Assembly: GCA_902168185.1 (NCBI GenBank)
Contig: CABHOV010000024.1
Span: forward strand, 40,880 to 104,879
Source: an uncultured Bacteroides sp.
Lineage (GTDB): Bacteria; Bacteroidota; Bacteroidia; Cytophagales; Cyclobacteriaceae
Direction of reading: 5' to 3'
DNA: 64,000 nucleotides
Shown here: piece after piece, positions 8,544 through 17,362 of the stretch
Layout: every line of letters starts with the position of its first letter
Position numbering within the stretch: the first letter of the stretch is position 1
Translations under genes and position numbers: made by a program
The notes under the pieces: generated by a model
Told to the model about the DNA's origin: nothing
The model's database searches: none
The model's input: the letters and a program-made list of their open reading frames with translations, nothing else

Positions 8544-9768
8544 ATTAAGTCATGCTGATGTAGTACATCTTCTGATGCAGCTCGGTATCATGCTCATCAT
8601 GGGACGTATATTCGCGGAGGTCGCCAGAAAATTTAAACAGCCTGCCGTGATCGGTGAAATTATAGCCGGTCTGCTTTTAGGTCCTACCGTGTTGGGCATG
8701 ATTCAACCCGAATGGTTTCATGCTTTATTCCCTGTGCCCAGCGGTGCAGGAACAGTATTGTCGGGCATGGTGCAGGTCGCTGTTGTGTTGCTGTTATTCA
8801 TTGCCGGACTGGAAGTTGACCTGCATATAGTATGGCAACAAGGAAGGCAAGCTATAGCAACCAGTCTGTTTGGTTTGGTAATTCCTTTTTTGATCGGCTT
8901 TGTATTTCCATATTTATTCCCTGAGTTCTTTGGTATAGCAGATATACATGCGCGGTTAACGTTCGCTCTTTTTATGGGAACAGCCATGGCCATTTCAGCA
9001 TTGCCGGTAATCGTTCGCATTCTGATGGATCTTAACATGTTCAAGTCACGCATGGGACTATTGGTTGTTGCTTCTGCGATGGTAGACGATGTGATTGGCT
9101 GGATGATTTTCTCTGTAATACTTGGTATGATTGGCAAAGGCAGTGTTATACCTGTATGGTATACGGCTTTACTCACGTTGTTATTTGCTGCACTTATGCT
9201 AACAGTAGGCAGAGGATTGCTCAATAGATTTCTGCCATGGGTAAACCGGAAGCTTGCTTGGCCTGGTGGTGTACTTTCACTATCACTTGCACTTTGTTTT
9301 TTCGCAGCAGCGTTTACTGAATATATAGGTATACATGCGATCTTCGGTGCGTTTATAATGGGTGTAGCCTTAGGTGATTCAGAACATTTTTCAGAACGCG
9401 CCAAAGAAATTGTTCATCAGTTTATCAATAACATTTTTGCTCCCTTGTTTTTTGTATCTATAGGGCTGCGCGTAAACTTCTTTACCAATTTCGATCTGTT
9501 ATTAACGGTCATTATCATTTTCATCGCCTTTACAGGGAAAATATTTGGTGCAGGACTCGGCACACGATTGGGTGGTTTCTCCTGGAAAGAATCTCTGGCA
9601 GCAGGGTTCGGATTGAATGCCCGTGGTGCAATGGAAATTATACTCGGCTTAATTGCATTGGAGAATGGATTGATCAACGAAAAAGTATTCGTCTCCCTGG
9701 TTGTGATGGCGCTCGTTACCAGCATGACCAGTGGCCCGCTTATGCGATGGAGTTTGAATAGAAAATAA
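8536..9768 (+). CDS. cation:proton antiporter (CPA2, KefB/NapA-like)
   Basis: A 410-residue polytopic membrane protein, about 11-12 helices throughout, of the Na+/H+ exchanger CPA2 family. Recognisable are KQPAVIGEIIAGLLLGPTVL near residue 35, the MVDDVIGWM segment (paired Asp of the ion site in helix 5/6 of this fold) and the late NARGAMEIILG block typical of CPA2 members. The cytosolic TrkA-N/RCK domain of KefB/KefC is absent, so nucleotide gating is not expected and the coupled stress protein may supply regulation (inference). GTG start with a perfect SD; 8-base overlap with the upstream gene. Confidence 0.92.
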   Translation: MVRLSHADVVHLLMQLGIMLIMGRIFAEVARKFKQPAVIGEIIAGLLLGPTVLGMIQPEWFHALFPVPSGAGTVLSGMVQVAVVLLLFIAGLEVDLHIVWQQGRQAIATSLFGLVIPFLIGFVFPYLFPEFFGIADIHARLTFALFMGTAMAISALPVIVRILMDLNMFKSRMGLLVVASAMVDDVIGWMIFSVILGMIGKGSVIPVWYTALLTLLFAALMLTVGRGLLNRFLPWVNRKLAWPGGVLSLSLALCFFAAAFTEYIGIHAIFGAFIMGVALGDSEHFSERAKEIVHQFINNIFAPLFFVSIGLRVNFFTNFDLLLTVIIIFIAFTGKIFGAGLGTRLGGFSWKESLAAGFGLNARGAMEIILGLIALENGLINEKVFVSLVVMALVTSMTSGPLMRWSLNRK

Positions 9769-9819
9769 TTGTTGGACTGTATTAGTGTCAGGATTCAACT
9801 GCAATATATATCTATATAC

Positions 9820-10647
9820 TTAAGGCTGTTTGGTATTTATGTTTTTGGCTTTCTCCCAGTATATATCCATCTCTGCAAGCGTCATCTCTCCCATAACTTT
9901 TCCATCTTTAGCGGACTCCGTTTCGAGGTATTGAAAACGCTTGATGAATTTTTTGTTGGTTCGTTCCAATGCTTCCTCCGGATCGATGTCTATAAAACGC
10001 GCATAGTTAACAAGTGAAAAGAGAAGATCCCCAAACTCTGCCATGGCTTTCTCTTTATTAATCGCTTCGTTGGATTCTGTGTTGAACTCCGTTTTAAATT
10101 CCTGCATCTCTTCTTCAACCTTTTGCCACACCTGCTCTTTCTTCTCCCAATCAAAACCAACACCACGAGCTTTGTCTTGAATGCGGATTGCCTTCACCAA
10201 TGCAGGCAAAGATTTCGGTACACCTTCCAGCACAGATTTGTTTCCGGTCTTCAACTTAATTTTTTCCCAGTTCGCTTTTACAGTTTCTTCATCGTTGGCC
10301 ACCACGTCACTATAAATATGCGGATGTCGTTCAATCAATTTATCACAAATTGAATGTAGCACATCAGTGATGTCAAATGCACCAAGTTCCGAAGCAATGC
10401 GCGCATAGAACACAAGGTGTAACATGATATCACCAAGTTCCTTTTTTACTTCTTTCAGATCTCCTTCTAAAATGGAATCCGAAAGCTCGTATGTTTCTTC
10501 AATGGTGAGATGACGAAGACTTTCCAAGGTTTGTTTTTTATCCCACGGACAATTTTCCCGCAATTCATTCATGATGGTGAGCAACCGATCGAACGCTTTT
10601 AATTTTTCTTCACGTGTCGGGTCTGGTGCGGATATAACTTTTTTCAT
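9820..10647 (-). CDS. mazG: nucleoside triphosphate pyrophosphohydrolase MazG
   Basis: 275 residues with two MazG domains, as in the E. coli type. The first contains the hallmark ENCPWDKKQTLESLRHLT followed by the metal-binding EETYEL and the KKELGDIMLHLVFYAR helix. The second repeats the pattern with VEEEMQEFK and EFGDLLFSLVNYARF. Family function: hydrolysis of (d)NTPs to NMP and pyrophosphate, cleaning nucleotide pools and in some bacteria lowering (p)ppGpp. Convergent with the antiporter gene; its start is back to back with the glmM-type gene. ATG start. Confidence 0.94.
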   Translation of the reverse strand: MKKVISAPDPTREEKLKAFDRLLTIMNELRENCPWDKKQTLESLRHLTIEETYELSDSILEGDLKEVKKELGDIMLHLVFYARIASELGAFDITDVLHSICDKLIERHPHIYSDVVANDEETVKANWEKIKLKTGNKSVLEGVPKSLPALVKAIRIQDKARGVGFDWEKKEQVWQKVEEEMQEFKTEFNTESNEAINKEKAMAEFGDLLFSLVNYARFIDIDPEEALERTNKKFIKRFQYLETESAKDGKVMGEMTLAEMDIYWEKAKNINTKQP

Positions 10648-10758
10648 ACTTGCTGTTCAGTTGATTGACAAAATAACACGCGTCAATCTACAATGTAAAA
10701 TCAGCAATCAAAATCATACTTCGTAAAGCTGTGTCTCGTGTCTCAAAGATTTCTTTCT

Positions 10759-10766
10759 TATTTTTG
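10759..10766 (+). promoter_or_regulatory. -7 box of the glmM-type gene
   Basis: TATTTTTG, an exact TAnnTTTG, 24 bases before the GTG at 10791; no SD is present in the leader. Confidence 0.6.
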
Positions 10767-10790
10767 CCCTCCCCATTAAACTAAAATTAA

Positions 10791-12194
10791 GTGACTTTAA
10801 TAAAATCGATTTCCGGTATACGAGGTACTATTGGAGGTACAACAGGAGACAACCTCACACCTCTTGATATTGTAAAATTTGCTGCCGCCTACGGCACGTT
10901 GCTAAAGAAGAAAGAAGGCGCAACAAAAGTTGTCATCGGCCGTGATGCGCGACTCTCCGGTGAAATGGTGAGTGCGCTGGTTACCGCTACGCTTCAAGGT
11001 CTGGGATTTGATATTGTCGATCTCGGTCTGTCAACAACGCCTACTGTAGAAATTGCTGTGCCGCTAGAAAAAGCAGCCGGTGGTATTATACTCACTGCCA
11101 GTCATAATCCTGTGCAGTGGAACGCCTTGAAATTGCTAAATGAAAAGGGAGAATTTATTTCAGGTGAAGATGGCGAAGAAGTTTTGCGAATCGCAGCGAA
11201 GGAAGAATTTGAATTCGCGCAAGTAACAAAGCTTGGTAAATATGAAAAGAAGGATGACTATATCCAGATTCATATCGATCAGATTCTGAAACTTCCGCTC
11301 GTAGATGTAGCCGCAGTAGAAAGCAAAGGATTTAAAGTGGTAGTTGATGCTGTGAATTCAACCGGAGGTATAGCAGTGCCCATGCTTCTCAAAGCAATGG
11401 GTGTGAAAGTAAAGGAACTATACTGCGAGCCTACGGGACATTTTCCGCACAACCCCGAGCCACTCCCGGAACATCTTACGGATATCTGCCGCGAGATTAA
11501 AAAAGGAAAGTATGATTTAGGTATTGTGGTTGATCCGGATGTAGACCGTTTGGCATTGGTATGTGAAGATGGTACTCCTTTCGGAGAAGAGTATACATTG
11601 GTGGCCGTTGCTGATTACGTATTGAATGCAGGCGAAAAGAAAAACGGAAATACAGTTTCCAACCTGTCGTCTACACGCGCACTGCGTGATGTAACCGAAA
11701 AGGCCGGAGGTAAATATGGTGCCGCTGCTGTTGGCGAAGTAAATGTCGTTACCATGATGAAAGAACAGCAGGCGGTAATTGGTGGTGAAGGTAATGGTGG
11801 CGTGATTTATCCGGATCTGCATTACGGCCGTGATGCACTGGCAGGTATAGCACTTTTCCTGACACACCTGGCAAAGTCGGAGATGACGGTTTCGCGACTG
11901 CGCTCAACATACCCAAGTTATGTTATTTCTAAAAACAAGATTGAATTAACTGCAGATATCAATGTCGACAAAGTGCTGGAGGCAGTAAAAAAGAAGTACG
12001 CGAAGCAGCCGATCAACACCATTGACGGTGTTAAAATCGAGTTCGATAAGGAATGGGTGCATCTTCGGAAATCGAATACGGAACCAATCATCCGTATTTA
12101 CGCAGAGTCAGACATGGAGGTAAAAGCCGATAATCTTGCGAAAAAGATCATATCAGACATTAAAGAGATCATTAGCGAAAAAACCTTGGCTTAA
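10791..12194 (+). CDS. glmM: phosphoglucosamine mutase (alpha-D-phosphohexomutase family)
   Basis: 467 residues, GTG start. The four family loops are present in order: phosphoserine loop ILTASHNPVQWNALK (near residue 100), metal loop DPDVDRLAL (about 247), sugar-binding GGEGNGGVIYPD (about 330) and the C-terminal phosphate-binding RKSNTEPIIRIYAES (about 425). The GEGNGG form and the lack of another glmM in view favour glucosamine-phosphate mutase (GlcN-6-P to GlcN-1-P on the way to UDP-GlcNAc), though Bacteroidota homologues are sometimes called phosphomannomutase. glmS, the preceding step, lies 15 kb away at 27034. Followed after 68 bases by the cysteine desulfurase gene. Confidence 0.88.
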   Translation: MTLIKSISGIRGTIGGTTGDNLTPLDIVKFAAAYGTLLKKKEGATKVVIGRDARLSGEMVSALVTATLQGLGFDIVDLGLSTTPTVEIAVPLEKAAGGIILTASHNPVQWNALKLLNEKGEFISGEDGEEVLRIAAKEEFEFAQVTKLGKYEKKDDYIQIHIDQILKLPLVDVAAVESKGFKVVVDAVNSTGGIAVPMLLKAMGVKVKELYCEPTGHFPHNPEPLPEHLTDICREIKKGKYDLGIVVDPDVDRLALVCEDGTPFGEEYTLVAVADYVLNAGEKKNGNTVSNLSSTRALRDVTEKAGGKYGAAAVGEVNVVTMMKEQQAVIGGEGNGGVIYPDLHYGRDALAGIALFLTHLAKSEMTVSRLRSTYPSYVISKNKIELTADINVDKVLEAVKKKYAKQPINTIDGVKIEFDKEWVHLRKSNTEPIIRIYAESDMEVKADNLAKKIISDIKEIISEKTLA

Positions 12195-12262
12195 TATCGG
12201 GCACCTGGCAAAGGATAACTCTGAACCTTTTAACTTTACGGCCAGAACTCATTAAACGAACT

Positions 12263-13402
12263 ATGCGCATTTATTTAGACAATGCAGCTACTACCCCGCT
12301 GGATCCGGAGGTTTTTGAAGCGATGAAGCCCTTTATGCTGGAGGATTTTGGAAATCCATCTTCCATACATGGGCATGGGCGGAAGGTAAGAGCTGCTATT
12401 GAATCTGCCAGAAAAAAAATTGCTGAGTTGTTAAACTGTACGCCTGGTGAAATCATCTTTACTTCCGGAGGCACAGAAGCCGACAATGCAATTTTGACAA
12501 GCAGCGTTCGTACATATGGAATAAAGAATGTTATCTCTTCGCCTATTGAGCATCATGCGGTAGAGCATACGTTGCATTTGTTGACGAAGCAAGAGCAACT
12601 CAATCTGCACATGGTTCAGTTCGATGCAAAAGGACATATAGACTTGGATCATCTCGAAAGCCTGCTCAAAGAAAATCCAAATGCATTGGTGTCATTGATG
12701 CACGCGAATAATGAGATCGGAAATTTGTTGAACCTCGAAAGAGTTGCAGAACTCTGCGATCAGTATAAAGCATACTTTCATTCAGATACTGTACAAACAG
12801 TCGGGCATTATCGCCACGATCTTAGCAAAGTTAAAGTGCATGGCATTACTGCCGCTGCCCATAAATTTCATGGACCAAAAGGTGTTGGCTTTATGTTTAT
12901 CCGCAAGGATAAAAAAATTCAGCCGTTCGTTCATGGTGGTGCACAGGAGCGCAACATGCGTGGCGGAACTGAAAATGTATATGGTATTATAGGTCTCGCG
13001 AAGGCGCTTGAAATTGCCTATAGAGATATGGACGAACATATACACTATATAAAGGAATTGAAAGCCCGGATGATCGAAAGATTAACCGATCAGATTCCTG
13101 GTATAACTTTTCATGGTGACTCCGCTAATCTCGAAACCAGCTTATATACTGTACTGAACGTGTCGCTTCCTGAATCGGAAGAAAACGACATGATGCTTTT
13201 CAATTTAGATCTGCAAGGTATATCCGCTTCCGGAGGCAGTGCATGTTCAAGCGGTGCCGCACAAGGCTCGCATGTTTTAGGAGCGCTTTACCCGGAATCA
13301 AAAAGAGGAGCGATACGTTTCTCTTTCAGTAAGTATAACAAACCAGAAGAAATTGACGTTGCTGTAAAAGCATTGTCGGAGCTTTGTAAAATACCTGCAT
13401 AA
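12263..13402 (+). CDS. cysteine desulfurase (IscS/NifS class)
   Basis: 379-residue PLP enzyme that takes sulfur from cysteine for Fe-S clusters and thio-modifications. It starts directly with YLDNAATTPLDPEVFEAM. The PLP-binding TSGGTEADNAIL, the lysine loop ITAAAHKFHGPKGVGF (Schiff-base Lys near residue 195) and the mobile catalytic Cys loop SASGGSACSSGAAQGS (near residue 325) are all intact. The short, uninterrupted loop and length match group I (IscS/NifS). No iscU, iscA or fdx is adjacent, so it may serve tRNA thiolation or a separate Suf/Nif system. ATG start. Confidence 0.92.
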   Translation: MRIYLDNAATTPLDPEVFEAMKPFMLEDFGNPSSIHGHGRKVRAAIESARKKIAELLNCTPGEIIFTSGGTEADNAILTSSVRTYGIKNVISSPIEHHAVEHTLHLLTKQEQLNLHMVQFDAKGHIDLDHLESLLKENPNALVSLMHANNEIGNLLNLERVAELCDQYKAYFHSDTVQTVGHYRHDLSKVKVHGITAAAHKFHGPKGVGFMFIRKDKKIQPFVHGGAQERNMRGGTENVYGIIGLAKALEIAYRDMDEHIHYIKELKARMIERLTDQIPGITFHGDSANLETSLYTVLNVSLPESEENDMMLFNLDLQGISASGGSACSSGAAQGSHVLGALYPESKRGAIRFSFSKYNKPEEIDVAVKALSELCKIPA

Positions 13403-13429
13403 GTGAACCCATCTATAGCCCATATATTC

Positions 13430-14362
13430 ATGAAATTTATTCCCTCAATTCTTGTTGTTGCTTCCCTCATGTTTTTAGCTTCTTGTGGTGGAGGTATAGA
13501 TAAGGACCCGGTATATCCAAAAGCAACGCATCTTTACTTTTCAGACTATAGCGGTAAAAAGATAGGCGTTATGGATGTAAATGCTCCCGGAAGCTACACC
13601 ACGATAGCAGACGAATCCAAAGGCCTGGATACACTGGCTGGTATAGCAATAGATTTTGTTGCCGGTAAAATTTACGCGGCCGAAGAAACAAACGACAGAA
13701 TTCTGCGCATGAACCTGGATGGCTCCGGTACACCGGAAGTTATATATGATGCCACAGACAGTGTAAATATGCCAACTGCATTGGCGATTGATGCTATCAA
13801 TAACACACTATACTGGACTAATTCAGGCACCGGACAAATGAAAACGGGTAGCCTCGATGGTACCGCGGTAGCAACTTCCATGTTTGCATATGATACAGTG
13901 TTGTCCTATAGCTATGGAGTTAATTATGATCCGTCAACAAAGGCGATGTTCTTTTCTGACCTGACTGATTTTGCATCGATATGGCTTTATCAGGTAGGAA
14001 GTACGTCAACAATTCCTACTCGTTTTTTTGGTGTAAACAACCTTACGTTGCAGAACCCTTCGGGTATACATCTGGATGCTGTCGCAAACAGCATTTATTG
14101 GGCAGACGAAGGTTTAGGAAAGATTATAGGCTCCAGCCTTTCCAGTGGTAGCCCGGTTGTTTTATTTGATCGTCAGGATGGCGTGACGCGACCTGATGGA
14201 ATCGCGATTGATAAGGGCTCGGGGAAAATATACTGGACAGAAACTGATCCTAACACAGATACATATATCATTGCACGCGGGAACCTGGATGGCTCAGGAA
14301 CGCGCGAAGTGTTACTTCAGGGAGTTGAATCTTATAGTATAGTTCTTCAATTTGCTAAGTAG
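13430..14362 (+). CDS. lipoprotein with YWTD (LDLR class B-like) beta-propeller
   Basis: About 310 residues. I start at the ATG at 13430, giving MKFIPSILVVASLMFLASC, a lipoprotein signal peptide with lipobox LASC. An upstream GTG at 13403 would put nine residues before it. The mature part is built of repeats with I-Y-W-x-(D/E/N) and LDGSGT elements (ALYWTN-like at about 140, IYWADEGLGK at about 225, IYWTETDPN at about 275, NLDGSGTREVLL), as in LDL-receptor YWTD propellers. It probably forms a propeller on the outer or inner membrane periplasmic face; ligand unknown. Confidence 0.8.
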   Translation: MKFIPSILVVASLMFLASCGGGIDKDPVYPKATHLYFSDYSGKKIGVMDVNAPGSYTTIADESKGLDTLAGIAIDFVAGKIYAAEETNDRILRMNLDGSGTPEVIYDATDSVNMPTALAIDAINNTLYWTNSGTGQMKTGSLDGTAVATSMFAYDTVLSYSYGVNYDPSTKAMFFSDLTDFASIWLYQVGSTSTIPTRFFGVNNLTLQNPSGIHLDAVANSIYWADEGLGKIIGSSLSSGSPVVLFDRQDGVTRPDGIAIDKGSGKIYWTETDPNTDTYIIARGNLDGSGTREVLLQGVESYSIVLQFAK

Positions 14363-14388
14363 CGAATACTAAGCAGTTTACAGGTTGC

Positions 14389-16173
14389 TTACGCTGGAAT
14401 GATTCCCATTTTCTTCATCAGAAATGTAGCATTCATTTTTTGAGCAAGTCCCGGCTTTAATTTATAGTCGAACGAGAGCTGATCATTTTCAATGGTCGCC
14501 TCGAAGCAATAATTCTTTACGCGATCCGGGTACTCCGTTTCAAGGTCTCCCAATGCAAGGTCATGTGTAGCAATCATTGCGAGACAAGGATGTGGCAAAA
14601 GTTGCTTTACCAATGCGATCGATCCTGCTTGTTTATCTGTTGAGTTTGTGCCCTTCAAGATTTCATCCAGCAAAATCAGCAAGGGCTTATCACTTCTTAA
14701 TTCATCCATAATGGTTTTGAGCCGGTTAAGCTCGGCATAGAAATAAGATTGATGATCTTTCAGAGAATCCGCTGTTCGCATGCCGGTTCGTAAATGAATG
14801 ATGGGACAACGGAATGACTGTGCACAGACGGGTGCTCCATTCAACGCGAGTACCAGATTTATACCGACTGTACGAAGAAATGTACTCTTCCCTGCCATGT
14901 TAGCGCCCGTTACAATCAACACCGATTGCCTGTTACCAATAAGCAGGTCGTTGGCGATGCGTTCATCTTCCTGGATGAGTGGATGACTCAGTGCTTCTAT
15001 TTCAATGGAGAGCTTATCCTGTATAGCAGCATATTGGAAAGCAGGATGATTGAATGCGAAGGTGCCAAAGCTCCCAAGAACTTCAGTCTCGTTAATAGCC
15101 TCCAACCATGCTATAAGTTTTTCAGCATGGTTAATTTTCCAGCGCTCCAGCCGGTATATACATTGCAGGTCATAGAGCAGTAAACTGTTTACTACTAATG
15201 TAGTCATCGCGTTAAGCCGGGCATCCAGTGCGCTCACAAGAGAGGCAAGCGACTGTACTTTTTGTTCTGCTTCCTGAGCACTGCCTGCCAGTTTTTTAAG
15301 AAGCGGTGATTGAAATGTATTCTGCTGAAGGTAATGGAGCAGTCGCGCATACTTTTGAAGTATATTTTTCTTGCGACTGATATAGTCATGAAAAGCATTT
15401 ACTTTTTTTAAATGAAAGCCAAGTATAGCCCATTGAGCAAGTGCGCAAAGTATAGCCCATCCTTTAAAAGCAGGAAAAACAAAAGCGAGTACCACCAACG
15501 CTATAGTAATAACAGGAAATATAGCGAGCAGGTAACGATATAAAGGCTTGGTATATAGAAACGAAGGGTGACGAAGCCAGGCTTCGAGTTGTGCTCGATC
15601 ATCGGGCTGCTCGTCCATCTCTCTCCCTGCCGCCTGAAAGTGTTGTCTGAAATCTGTGTGCGAAGAAAGCTCTTTTATAGCCTGTTGCTGTTCAACAATA
15701 GTCTCCGCTGATAATAATGGTGCAGAAAGCCGATCTGCAAATCTTTTTTTCCCGCCAAGGGTATTGCAGCGATTTATATACTGGAAGAGCGAGCCTTCGC
15801 CAAAAATATCAAGATCGTGTGAGTAGGGATGATGTGCATCCGTAAATTCTGAGCCTGTTGCAAAGGACGAAGAATCTCCTGTGGCAGCTTTACTCTCGGC
15901 ATCATTTAATGATACCAGGTTTTCAAGATGTGTTTTCTCCTGAAAGAGTTTGCTATGTCGTTGAACGAGAATAACGAAAAGCACGAGTAGTATGGCTGCT
16001 ACATAAAGTAAATTGAAGTTCGAAAAGCCTAAATATACTATAACCAGAAAGGCGAGTGCAGTAGCCAGTCGTACATTGGAAACCAGATTGATTTTTTTAG
16101 TAACGGAAGAAAGGCTTTCAGCAAAAGTTGATCTTCGGGTAGTATAAAAAAGATGGAGTTCTTGTTGTGTCAT
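14389..16173 (-). CDS. membrane-anchored MutS-family ATPase
   Basis: 594 residues. Residues about 35-75 form two transmembrane helices (ATALAFLVIVYLGFSNF, LLYVAAILLVLFVILV) and a second hydrophobic pair lies near 215-250. The C-terminal third is a MutS domain V ATPase: Walker A VTGANMAGKSTFLRTVG, a D-loop region around PLLILLDEILKGTNSTD (Walker B plus signature-like sequence) and ATHDLALGDLE. The mismatch-recognition domain I of MutS1 and the Smr nuclease of MutS2 are absent. Such membrane MutS-like proteins are widespread in Bacteroidota but not known to act in mismatch repair. It follows the GAF-type reductase gene by only 5 bases on the same strand, so they are co-transcribed. Confidence 0.85.
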   Translation of the reverse strand: MTQQELHLFYTTRRSTFAESLSSVTKKINLVSNVRLATALAFLVIVYLGFSNFNLLYVAAILLVLFVILVQRHSKLFQEKTHLENLVSLNDAESKAATGDSSSFATGSEFTDAHHPYSHDLDIFGEGSLFQYINRCNTLGGKKRFADRLSAPLLSAETIVEQQQAIKELSSHTDFRQHFQAAGREMDEQPDDRAQLEAWLRHPSFLYTKPLYRYLLAIFPVITIALVVLAFVFPAFKGWAILCALAQWAILGFHLKKVNAFHDYISRKKNILQKYARLLHYLQQNTFQSPLLKKLAGSAQEAEQKVQSLASLVSALDARLNAMTTLVVNSLLLYDLQCIYRLERWKINHAEKLIAWLEAINETEVLGSFGTFAFNHPAFQYAAIQDKLSIEIEALSHPLIQEDERIANDLLIGNRQSVLIVTGANMAGKSTFLRTVGINLVLALNGAPVCAQSFRCPIIHLRTGMRTADSLKDHQSYFYAELNRLKTIMDELRSDKPLLILLDEILKGTNSTDKQAGSIALVKQLLPHPCLAMIATHDLALGDLETEYPDRVKNYCFEATIENDQLSFDYKLKPGLAQKMNATFLMKKMGIIPA

Positions 16174-16178
16174 TCTGC

Positions 16179-16661
16179 TTACAGCAATTTTTCAATAATG
16201 CGCATAACTTTCTCTAACGATTCAAGGTCCGTCTCATCAAAGTCGTTCAGTATATCACTATCAACATCCAGCACGAGAGCAACTTCTCCATTTTTAAAAG
16301 CAGGCAAAACAATTTCAGATTTAGAAGCAGAGCTACATGCAATATGGCCTGGAAACTCATCGACATTCGGAACGAGAATCGTTTTCTTTTCTTTCCAGGA
16401 AGCACCACAAACACCTTTGCCGAAGTTTATACGAGTACAAGCGATTGGTCCCTGAAAAGGCCCCAACACGAGCTGATCATTCTTTACGATATAAAATCCA
16501 ACCCAGAAAAAATTCATCGACTGTTTTAATGCCGCTGCAATGTTTGAAAGATTGGCTACCGTATCCGGCTCACCATCCACCAATGATTCAATCTGTGGAA
16601 TGAGTATATCGTATCTTTCCTTTTTACTGGCGGATGTTGAAATGATAAGTTCTTCGGCCAT
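16179..16661 (-). CDS. msrC: free methionine-(R)-sulfoxide reductase (GAF domain)
   Basis: 160 residues forming one GAF domain of the fRMsr type. The three conserved cysteines are present in their usual contexts: PIACTRINFGKGVCGASW (two Cys) and HIACSSASKSEIVLP (the catalytic one). The aromatic FWVGFYIV pocket strand is present as well. Known activity: reduces free Met-R-sulfoxide using thioredoxin. First gene of an operon with the membrane MutS-family gene; an exact -7 box is about 35 bases upstream. ATG start. Confidence 0.9.
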   Translation of the reverse strand: MAEELIISTSASKKERYDILIPQIESLVDGEPDTVANLSNIAAALKQSMNFFWVGFYIVKNDQLVLGPFQGPIACTRINFGKGVCGASWKEKKTILVPNVDEFPGHIACSSASKSEIVLPAFKNGEVALVLDVDSDILNDFDETDLESLEKVMRIIEKLL

Positions 16662-16696
16662 GACTTTTATAGTTTTAACGCGATGCGTGAAGGTAC

Positions 16697-16704
16697 CAAA
16701 CGTA
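16697..16704 (-). promoter_or_regulatory. -7 box of the msrC / MutS-like operon
   Basis: Minus strand TACGTTTG, an exact TAnnTTTG, in the 51-base gap between the FMN reductase stop and the msrC start. Confidence 0.55.
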
Positions 16705-16712
16705 TATGTGTT

Positions 16713-17246
16713 TTAAAGGTTAACAATTGATTTTATCAGAGCATTCCATACTGCCAGCAAAGCACGTTCGGTTTCTGAGTCTTTTACGTTACCCTCTTTA
16801 TCAATTTTTGAACGTATAAATGGAATCAACAATGTAGTCTCGTCCAATACTTTTGATGATAGAGCAGAGAGCGTTAAGAGTAAGGACGCATGCGCTTTAT
16901 CTCCACCGGTTGCTGCAGTGATTACTGCTACCGGCTTGTCAACAAATTCGCCAGATCCCACCGTCCAATCCAGCGCATTTTTTAAAGAACCAGGTACGCC
17001 AAAAGCGTATTCAGGAGTACAGATCAAAACGCCATCAGCTTCGGCAAGTTGCTTGCGCCAAGCCTCAACGGTTGATGGAACATCATTACTGTCGTTAAAG
17101 TGTGGAAGATAGGCGATGCCTCTATATTGCGTCACTACGACATTGGCAGACGTTGACTTCTCCAGAAAGTTTAAAACAATTTGTGTCGATGAGTTTTCAC
17201 GAAGACTTCCGCTAACGGTAAGGATTTTTGTAGGACTGCTATGCAT
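16713..17246 (-). CDS. NADPH-dependent FMN reductase-family protein
   Basis: 177 residues with a flavodoxin-like fold. The phosphate-binding loop TVSGSLRENSSTQ lies near residue 10, the family signature TPEYAFGVPGSLKNALDW near residue 80, and AVITAATGG follows. Such proteins bind FMN and reduce quinones, azo compounds, chromate or free flavin using NAD(P)H; the substrate is not readable. ATG at 17246. Same direction as msrC but separated from it by a promoter. Confidence 0.88.
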   Translation of the reverse strand: MHSSPTKILTVSGSLRENSSTQIVLNFLEKSTSANVVVTQYRGIAYLPHFNDSNDVPSTVEAWRKQLAEADGVLICTPEYAFGVPGSLKNALDWTVGSGEFVDKPVAVITAATGGDKAHASLLLTLSALSSKVLDETTLLIPFIRSKIDKEGNVKDSETERALLAVWNALIKSIVNL

Positions 17247-17362
17247 ACAGATTTATTGTTGACTTGAACCTTATGGCAGAAAAAGAAGTTTCATTTTTTC
17301 AGGGAATCTTTTGACACTATTTTTTACCTAAATTCGTTCTGAATTTTGTTACTGATAATATT

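Noticed and set aside
16713..17246. Possible chromate reductase role for the FMN reductase, coupled with chrA
   Set aside because: chrA is 27 kb away and the family is broad; no support for a shared system.
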